Below are positions 56,314 to 64,000 of a stretch of 64,000 bases of DNA, in pieces (position 1 is the stretch's first letter; every line of letters begins with the position of its first letter). The stretch covers positions 186,001-250,000 of the forward strand of contig JADNRV010000051.1 in the NCBI GenBank assembly GCA_015499995.1, given 5' to 3'. Under the pieces are notes generated by a model. That model ran no database searches. It was not told the DNA's origin and saw only the letters and a list, made by a program, of their open reading frames with translations. Position numbers and translations under genes: made by a program. The stretch comes from Flammula alnicola (Eukaryota; Basidiomycota; Agaricomycetes; Agaricales; Strophariaceae).

Positions 56314-59300
56314 TCATACCACTCCCCCATCCCAACTCGCCCTCTTCCTCTTGTTGTCATTGCGCAGCATCAAATCCTGTGGACACACCGCACTCTGTCC
56401 GCGGTGGTGGCTCATTGACCGTCCAATGGTACCAGGCCCAGCATTCGCTTTGATATGAGCCTGTCTGATAGTACCAGTCCCAGTCGAAGGGGCACGCCCA
56501 GCGGCATCGCGAATGCCACCCCGAGTGTCATTGGTCGCCACACCCTCCGGCTGTCGACCATGAGGATTCGTGGCGGCGGCAGCGACAAACGACTCGGGCA
56601 ATCCGGGCTTCTCCCTCGTGTGATGCCGGATGGTACCAACAGGCGAAGGCGTATCCAGCGCCCGCAGGGGCAAGCCCAGGTTCAAGCCCAACCCCGCCAT
56701 GCCCGATGAAGCCAGAGCAGCAGATTGCGCCAAGTCAAGCGCCTGCCCTTGTCTGGCCTCGGAGTGGTCGTCCAGCGTCACATCCAGACCGAGGCTATTA
56801 TGGCTATGGCCCGACATCATCGACCCATACGCCGGGTGTCCATAGTAGTGCAGATCCAGGAATGGTAGGTTGTAGGAATAATCTCCAGAGGATTGAATCG
56901 CAGAGCGCCATAGTAGTTCGTTATTCAGATTATTGTCATTGATTGTAGGGTGGTTCGAGTTGAGCTGCTGCGAGGAGTTGGGCGATGCGATGCCGGACGA
57001 GGAGGAAGGCGAAAGGATGAGGTGGCCAGGGAAAAGAGGCGTAAGCTGCGAACTGTGTTGCTGCTGGAGGACAGGCGAGATAGGCGACTGGACTGAGCCA
57101 CTGTTGTTACTCAACCGCATGGGCTCCGAGTTCGTGTGTCTCTGCTGCTGCTGCTGCTGCTGCTGGGTGTTCGCAGAAGACGGACCAGAAGGCGTAGACG
57201 GCAGGTTAAAGAAGGAATGCAGAGTCCTTCCAACCATGCCGAATTCAGGCTGCATACCTGAGTGTGTATGCATATGCAACCCGACATCGTCCATCGACAT
57301 CGGCACACCCTGATGTGCGCCTCCGTTCCGGGCCTCGGAAGGGGGTACGGAGATCGATCGGGCATGACCCGGTCCGTCGACGTTGTGCAACATGGCGCCA
57401 CCAGAAGAGCGCCGCATGGGCCGTGGCTGGGTCAAGAGCGGCGTCGCAGGCGGTGTCGCGTGCAGCTCGTTCATGTCAACGAGATCCTCCAACCCGAACG
57501 AATCAGAGTTGAGAGACGAGTCCAGGTCTTCGTCCTTCTCCTTCTGGCCTTGCGACCGTTGGCGGTGATGCTGCTTCTGCGGAGACCGCGCCATACCGAA
57601 CGACATCCCCAACACACCTCCTCCCTCTGCTGTCTCCATTGCATCACCCACGTCCGGAGCAATGTTGCTTCCAGGAGATGTCACATTCCTGGCCCCAGAC
57701 GAATCGACGTGGTCATTCAAGGAAATACCCGTCAGACCAAGCTCGTCGATGGCCAGCAAGTTGGACGTATGCGAATGCAGCTGCATAGGGTGTATGCCCG
57801 CGTTCTCCGGTATACCATCCAGGCCCAACCCCGAAATCCCTCCATTACCACTCCCAAACCCATTCCCAAACGACGACGAATAGATGCTCGACAAGGACAG
57901 CGACAACGAGGACGAGGTCCGCGCTCCTGCACCTGAGATGAGGTCGCCTGCGATCTGCGAGTGGTAACCCTTGAACCCCGTCCCGCCCGCGCTCGCCCCG
58001 CCGCCATTCCCACCCGCACCACCACCCCCGCCCAGCTCGTCCGAAAACGCAGTATGCGTATCCCCCACCCCCGCCTCCGACGAGTTCCCGTCCGGCATAT
58101 ACGGCGGGAACAAATCGTACCTATCCAGCACGTTGTGCGGGTTGAACGAGAACGGCGACGCAGGCGAGAAGCTGCCGTCGATGAAGGACGACGACGCGCT
58201 GCTGCTCGTCGCACTCCGCGCGTCGAGCCGAGGGTTCGGCGAGAACCAGTCGTCCGTGCCCCATGCGCTCTTGCCGATCATGCCAAAGTTATTGCCTAGA
58301 CCGTCGTGCCGCCGGTGGATAAAGGGCGAGGAGGCATTGGAGAGGTTGTTGCTCGTACCCGAGGCCGCTGCTGCGTTCATGAGAAAGTCAGAGAGATGGC
58401 TCGACGTCGGAGACGCTGCAGCCGTCGACCAGGCAGCCGTAGAGGAGTGCGTCGGAGTGTTGAGGCCCGACGACCACGTCTCCATGTCTGAGTGGGTATT
58501 GTTCGGCAGGAAATCTGGGATATGCAGCGGGTCTGTGTCAGATGCGATCAGCTGCATCTCGTCGTCCGCGTCCATATTGAACGAATCGCGTGCGGAGGAC
58601 GAAAGCGTCGGAGCGCTCGAAGACGAAGCCGTTGTTGTCGTTGAAGGCTTCTTAAACGGCCTGAACGGCATTGTGGAGACATTATCCACGAAAACAGGCG
58701 TAGGCGGCGTCTTGAATACCAGTGAGGTTTCGCTGTCTTCTTCCTCACCACCCGAGCTCTCTTCATCCTCTGAGACCGCCGTACTCTGAGGCACGCTCTT
58801 CGTGCCACCCCTCAGAAGACCTTGACTTGTCTTTGCCCTCCGTCGACTCCTTACAGGCCCTGTCGTAGACATAGACAATTGATCATCCGCAGCCCTAACC
58901 GGCCCCTCTATCTTTTTCTTCGCTGCTGTTCGAGGCTTGTACCCAGCAGCCTGATATAGGTCCGGAAACGCATTGCGGAATCTATCTCTTAGGTCAGTCG
59001 ATCGTCTGCTTTGCTCCTGGAAGATAGGGTCCTTGACGATCGTCGCCCAAGTCGTGCCATGTTTCTCGTAGCCAGCTTTGAGTGCACGGTCTTCTGCCTC
59101 GGTAAAAGGCCGACGCCGCTTGCTTCGAGTCTTCTCAAAGAGTGACGTGCCATCGGCAAAGGTAGAGCGGATTTTGCTCGAGAGATGTGTTCGAGCGTTC
59201 GGGTAATGTCGTTTGTAAGCGTCAGGAAAGTAGGTTCGGAACCTATATTAAGATAGGGGGGCGAGGCATTAGCATGGTACCGACATGGCATAATCGAGAG

Positions 59301-59848
59301 GTTCACAAACCTGTCCTTGAGATCGACAGCGGAGCGATCAAGAAACTTGAGATCAGGGTCTTGCAAGATTGTCTTCCAGTTGCCAACCCCATGCTGAACG
59401 GACAATATGAGCACCTTGTAAAGACCAAAACGGTAGAGTTGCTTACCAGCTGACAGCCTTGAACAAGCATCTGCGTCTCCTCCGTCGACCATTTCTTCCT
59501 CGGTTTCTTCTCCGCAACAGGGGGTGGAGAGTCGTCACTACCCTGTGTTGGGTCGATCTTCCGCATCTTGCCCTTCTTCTCTGGAACGATAGAACCTCCA
59601 TCGTCCGCATTGGATGATGACGCGTCCTGTGAAGCCTGCGGGTGCAACCCCATCTCGTCTCTAAAGCTCCATGGCTGGACGATACGGGGAGATGACGGCG
59701 ACGCGAGAGAGACGCGCCTGTGCTTCAAGGCCGAAACACCGGCAGCCGATGACACTGGGAAGGGTGCTTTGAACGAAAATGTAGAAGAAGATGGGATCCC
59801 ACTGGACTGCGGTCGACTATTGTTGGGCGAGCTGCTGTTGGTTGCCAT
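56314..59848 (-). CDS. Two-Myb telobox transcription factor, Teb1-like
   Basis: Exons 59447-59848, 59311-59393 and 56314-59242; 1,137 residues. Two Myb/SANT domains: residues about 118-165 (KKWSTEETQMLVQGCQLHGV, then the telobox AVDLKDRFRTYF) and about 206-252 (RPFTEAEDRALKAGYEKHGT, telobox STDLRDRFRNAF). Tandem telobox Mybs are the mark of fission-yeast Teb1, which binds TTAGGG-like sites in promoters including histone genes; a telomere role is possible but not shown. The rest is low complexity: Ser/Gly/Asn-rich, an 8-Gln run (57142-57165 on +), and a conserved-looking basic C-terminus DNKRKRASWDGG. Telobox and large disordered tail suggest a nuclear activator. The gene lies in the spacer of the inverted repeat. 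Long antisense frames across it are artefacts. Confidence 0.86.
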
Positions 59849-60261
59849 TTCTTGCCCTTGTGAAGCTAATAGACTCCTAGAAGACGGCGAGCTGTGGGTT
59901 TCTGGTGGAGTCAATAGATAAGCAAGACAATCGGATATGAAAAAGCGATGAGAGGTTCTCTGACAATATGAAGAAGTTGTGTCAAGACTGATGCCTCGTT
60001 GCTGAGGCCAGGCAAGGTGCTCGAGGGTGTTCGTATGTCTTTTGTGTGTGTTGCCGGTTTTGTAGTCAAACTGGGGCGTCCACGCTCGCCCCGCAGCTGT
60101 GTCGATAAATGTAGATGAAAAAAAGCAGGGCAAGGGGACGAGGGCACGTTGTAGTAGCTGCTGAGAACGACGAGCCGAAATTGTTGCTCCCTGCCTTTCT
60201 TGGTCACCACGCGACGTTACCCATCATTTCGGATTACACATATAAAACAATGCCGCTTAGG
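59849..60261. promoter_or_regulatory. Promoter region of the Teb1-like gene
   Basis: About 410 bases from the start codon to the inner end of arm B. Must hold the 5' UTR and core promoter. A TATAAAA string near 60241 is over 390 bases upstream and may be unrelated. Confidence 0.4.
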
Positions 60262-61943
60262 AGGACAGCCATTTCAAACCTCAAAATAGTGACGAGGAAG
60301 TTGTAATAGCACTAGAGTCTTCTAAATGCATAGCAAATTTTCTAAAGAAGAGTGGAACAACGAGGTAATCGACAACAGCAAGGTCTGAATTTCACCTCCG
60401 ACTGATAATAATAGGACTAGGCATGGCCGGAGGGCCCTTGAGGCGCTCAGGCATATGTAAGTGTTCTATCAAAAGATGGGCGGGGCACGAAGAACGACAA
60501 GGAGGACCAAATGCAGCGTCATAGACGAGTCAGTAAATTATAAAAAGCTTAATACCCTGTTACCCCGCAGTCATAGAAACGAAATATAGACATGGAGAAT
60601 GCGAGGACCTGGGGGATGTCGGAGTCGTCGAGGTATTTCTATGAATAAAGACGTCATACACCGCCCTAAGTTCGATATCGTCGGAGGCAAGGGAGGGCAA
60701 AGGTTGAACGCCCTACTCGCGTAGTTAGATTATTTTGTGCGTTGAAAGGACTTCAAAATGAGAGACAGACACACCGTCCAACGTAGAATGGATGCGACTA
60801 CAACCACTTCATACTCCCGCTAACGAACAAGTTGGGTCAACTGGATCTCGTATCGAACTTCCAAATTTTCCTGGTGTAACTTCGGGTGTCGAGACTATTG
60901 CTGCCAGCTGCGCGCATGAGAAGCGAGGCCCTCCAAATACGCCGATGTCATGAAGCCCCACAACACAGCTTTCATCGAGTCACACCTCTGTGCCTGGGCG
61001 CCAAATCCCAAGAATCCATGCTGCAGCCTGCCAGCCAGTCGCAGTACCCGGCTATACGAAGTCCGAAAGCGAAAAGTCGACACCGCTTTCCGTTCGTGTG
61101 TTATGGGCTGCTGCTAAATATAAACCTATCCTGGGAGCATAAAACACCACCGGCTGCCCTTCGTGTCGCCTCAGGGATCCAGTGTGGAACCCCTCCATCC
61201 AATCATCCGTATAATGCGCAACGCTCTACGTCGCGGACGAGGAAGTACCGACATGGCTTCCTGACAATGGGTCTGGAACCCATTTAGTCGCGTAGAGCAA
61301 TCGACATGCCCTTGAACATCCTTAACGCCGTTAATGCGCTTGGGGTCTGGGACGACGATCAGCGACTGGCCCAGACGAATCTCGCGGCTCCTGTTTCTCC
61401 AAGTCGAACCCTTCGGCACTCCACTTCAACATATGGGAAGCTGGAAGAGAGATGGGCTGCGCTAACGACTTGATGAGCTGGAGGGGAGAAAGCGGAGCCA
61501 GCTAGAGAGTGATGAGGTGTAGGTGCAGGATAAGTGGCAAGAGGAAGGGGAGTGGCAAAATCTCCAAATCCGACTTGGTGAGGTCCCTCGTTCCCAAAAT
61601 TTTCCGACTCGACGAATGGAATAGGAGCACACCCGCAACATTTTTGGAAGTGTCGAAGGAATGCCAAATGCACAGTTCATGCCACTCTAGAGGTGGGGCC
61701 AGCAGGAATGCCGCGGTCCTCTTGCCGGGTCTGATCCATAGTGGAAGGCATTTGCTAGGCTCGACAACCAGGATAACGCCCCAGAGGGGCAGCTGTTGGC
61801 AGTACCATGGCTTGAAACTGACGACAGGTATGCGGCCGGTCCAAGATTGCCGGGATAGTCTATGTTAACCGACCGCGACGAGACCGTCGAGCGGCAGCTA
61901 CATCTTCTGAGATACCTCGATGACCGTTGGGACCTAGGATAGA

Positions 61944-61967
61944 TCAATATTCAATATTGAATATTGA
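61944..61967. repeat. 24-bp perfect AT palindrome
   Basis: A self-complementary 24-mer built from TCAATATT units. I do not find it in the matching part of arm A. It could be a cruciform-prone insert or recombination scar. Confidence 0.75.
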
Positions 61968-62550
61968 GCATCGAGACTCAAGAGGTTGGCGCACCTGCCC
62001 TTAGGACCTTTTTGGGACAGGCTTCATCTGGAGGCGAGGAATTATGGATCATCAATAATCTGAGTTGTGTCGGTCTACCGCACATTATCCAGCTTCGAAG
62101 GAGATGATAAAGATGGTATGAGCCAGTAATCCAAATCCAAATGAAGTCGTCAGATTTGCGGTGGCTGTGCATATTCAAACTCCGATTAAATATGAGCTAT
62201 CCTCAAGCCGCGAAAAAAAGCAGACTAGCAACCATCATCGTTCAACGACTTTGATACATTTAGTATTAGAAAGGAGTTCCATAAATCTCTCTGTGAGTCT
62301 GATTCGAAAATCTATATATCTAAGACAAACTGACCGAAGAAATTCGTGATTCCACATCATCGTGCAGTACAACTGCCACTGCCGGTGATTCCGTCGAGCT
62401 TTGGGCGGAGTGATATAGGGATAAGAGCGCAGAATATCATTTGAAAACATAGTAAGCATATACCAGGCTTTAATATTTAATAGTTGTACCCATTCAAGCG
62501 TTTCCGACTCGCATGTTATTTTCAGCACTTCATAATCAAACGTGCCCATC

Positions 62551-64000
62551 ATGGTATCCTCCACCACTGCTCAACACCATTCCTCGAGAGGCTACGATCC
62601 TATCAGGTGCACGCTCTCTGAGGGGAAACCATGCAACCCGTGCCTAGAGCTCACTGAGCTAGATTCACAGCTGGCCCAGGTATTGGCTGATTTCGAACGG
62701 AAGCGCCGCTTGCTGAAGAGCGAAGTCAATAATCGTCACGACCCTCTCGCCCACGTCCCTGTCGAGATCGCTTTAGAAATTTTTACCTGGTACCATGAGG
62801 AAACCTACAAGCCTTCCATATTCGGAGACAGCCCTGAATCCAAGCAGGGCTCTCCGCTACGTCTCGCAGCCGTTTGCAAAACATGGAGGGAAATCGCATT
62901 CAAAACGCCTCAATTGTGGACATCATTACACATCATACATGATCCTGAACATGCCACTCCATTGCATTTAGAGCTAGTGGCGCAGTGGCTGGACCGCTCA
63001 TCGAAAATGCCCTCATATATACGCCTCCAGTATACCTCCATTGCAAAAAGGAGGAAGGAAGACGTATATCCAGGATCCTTATTCGCTCTCATAGGGGAAT
63101 ATGCTCCCCAGTGGAATGCGCTAAACCTAGTCATGCCGTGCCATTTTTACGCCGACTTCATAAGTAATGTGGAAGGGGCCCCACTACTCGAATATCTGCG
63201 GCTGTCCCCGATGGACGAGGATATCGAATTTTTTTCATTCTACTTAGGAAAAACTCCTTGCCTAAAAAGTCTCGACATTTCGCAAGTTTATCTGAGCAGT
63301 ATTCGTATCAAATGGGAAAATCTTACACGCATCCAAATCAAAACTCTTGGTGTCGACGAAATTTTGGAAGTCTTATCTCGCGGTACACGACTGGTTGACT
63401 GCAAAGTTTTAGAAATCGTGGAGGATCTTTCCCTTTTTGACTTACCAACATCCTTCCTCGTCCGCAACTCGCTCAGGGATTTACACGTTCAGCCAGATGA
63501 CATAACCCGTGATGCAGACTTGCGCGTTCTCTACGATCGACTCGTACTTCCATCGTTGCGGCATTTTTCTTACGATTCCGAGAGATATACCGGTCCTGTC
63601 GAAGTGGACAGTCTTCTGTCGCTTTTTACTCGTTCTCGGAGTCCCATCACCCATTTTTCTCTGGCAATACCCCAATCAAGTCTTCTTCGAGATTATAACA
63701 CCATAATCCAAATATTGGAAATTTTGCCTTCAATCACCCATTTATCTCTGAAGTGGATGAAAGAAAATACCCGATCCGCGTCGATCACGAACAGCTTCCT
63801 TCGACACATGGCTTCTTTCTCGTCAATGCAACATGATACCGATACCTCACGTACCAACGCGTTTCTTCCGTCTCTCGAGTCATTTCAGTACGAAGAATGG
63901 TGGCCCTCGGAAAAGCTCTCGTGGGGATGTTTAGCGGATATCTTCCACAATCCTGTTGAGGATAACCAAACCGTAAAAGCATCGAATAACATCCAGAAAA
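62551..64000 (+). CDS. F-box protein, copy 3 (3' end outside window)
   Basis: Open without interruption from ATG at 62551 to the window edge, over 480 residues. It begins MVSSTTAQHHSSRGYDPIRC, lacking the first three residues of copy 2 because that ATG is GTG here. Same order: CTLSEGKPCNPCLEL, F-box core DPLAHVPVEIALEIFTWYHE, VCKTWREIAFKTPQLWTSLH, then LRR-like blocks EGAPLLEYLRLSPMDEDIEF, LGVDEILEVLSRGTRLVDCK and PSITHLSLKWM. A charged segment IAKRRKED replaces EEEDWED of copy 2, a likely change in target-binding surface. Presumed Skp1-binding SCF adaptor. It is the inverted partner of broken copy 1. Confidence 0.83.
   Translation, partial: MVSSTTAQHHSSRGYDPIRCTLSEGKPCNPCLELTELDSQLAQVLADFERKRRLLKSEVNNRHDPLAHVPVEIALEIFTWYHEETYKPSIFGDSPESKQGSPLRLAAVCKTWREIAFKTPQLWTSLHIIHDPEHATPLHLELVAQWLDRSSKMPSYIRLQYTSIAKRRKEDVYPGSLFALIGEYAPQWNALNLVMPCHFYADFISNVEGAPLLEYLRLSPMDEDIEFFSFYLGKTPCLKSLDISQVYLSSIRIKWENLTRIQIKTLGVDEILEVLSRGTRLVDCKVLEIVEDLSLFDLPTSFLVRNSLRDLHVQPDDITRDADLRVLYDRLVLPSLRHFSYDSERYTGPVEVDSLLSLFTRSRSPITHFSLAIPQSSLLRDYNTIIQILEILPSITHLSLKWMKENTRSASITNSFLRHMASFSSMQHDTDTSRTNAFLPSLESFQYEEWWPSEKLSWGCLADIFHNPVEDNQTVKASNNIQK

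Larger units (their letters stand above)
60262..64000 (+). repeat. Inverted duplication, arm B (runs off the window)
   Basis: Inverted counterpart of arm A. Inner end about 60262 (AGGACAGCC). Then relic sequence to about 62000, the F-box promoter, and F-box copy 3 from 62551. The 60262-62550 part holds no recognised intact gene; a minus frame at 61359-61673 corresponds to a decayed + frame near 51600-51990 in arm A. The outer end is beyond the window. Confidence 0.8.

Noticed and set aside
57262..58789. Long + strand frames opposite the Teb1-like gene
   Set aside because: Antisense shadows of Ser/Gly/Asn-rich coding sequence; the minus frame has the Myb domains and conserved C-terminus.
1..64000. 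CRISPR arrays, operons, bacterial-type promoters or integrated virus
   Set aside because: None seen; the intron-rich structure and gene content are fungal throughout.

Overview
This window is nuclear DNA of a filamentous basidiomycete, most likely an Agaricomycete (mushroom-forming fungus). The genes are close together on both strands and interrupted by many short introns, mostly 50-65 nt. They include a class I hydrophobin, several mushroom-type single-pass membrane proteins, a family of F-box genes and a canonical fungal housekeeping set. I saw no prokaryotic, viral or CRISPR content. Exon joins were made by hand from splice signals, reading phase and family knowledge; none was checked against RNA.

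Layout. 1-651: 3' end of glycogen phosphorylase (+). 1322-11923: one very large gene (-) for an Msb1/Mug8-domain polarity protein with about 2,500 residues of acidic Ala/Pro/Glu/Val/Ser repeats. 13401-19240: surface-type genes, namely a cupredoxin-fold membrane protein and two related single-pass membrane proteins, several with frame breaks, plus a weak hypothetical gene. 19654-26725: DUF1687/Fmp46-like protein, a rhodanese-domain protein, ESCRT-II VPS36 and an ectodomain-TM-tail surface protein. 26726-28928: gene-poor. 28929-34983: SRP9 and a mitochondrial oxodicarboxylate carrier (divergent pair), a damaged hydrophobin, and a His-rich 'allergen'-type protein. 35264-48865: a SHPRH/IRC20-type SNF2-RING protein, an MFS transporter, prefoldin subunit 3 and the rRNA-processing factor MRD1. 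49340-64000: a large inverted duplication carrying F-box genes (one broken, one running off the window). Its spacer holds a third F-box gene and a two-Myb, telobox-containing Teb1-like transcription factor. One arm has a 455-bp hAT-like MITE and the other arm shows the empty site.

How the genes fit together. These are mostly independent housekeeping functions: glycogen breakdown, polarity, ESCRT sorting, protein targeting, mitochondrial transport, post-replication repair, tubulin/actin folding and 18S rRNA maturation. They are often arranged as divergent pairs sharing short promoters: FMP46-like/rhodanese, VPS36/membrane protein, SRP9/carrier and PFD3/MRD1. I found no gene cluster that looks like a dedicated new system. 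The most unusual material is the giant repeat tail of the Msb1 protein, the inverted F-box duplication with its MITE, four GC-AG introns (several invisible to ORF callers), very small exons, and single-base frame breaks in genes that should be essential, which point to consensus errors.
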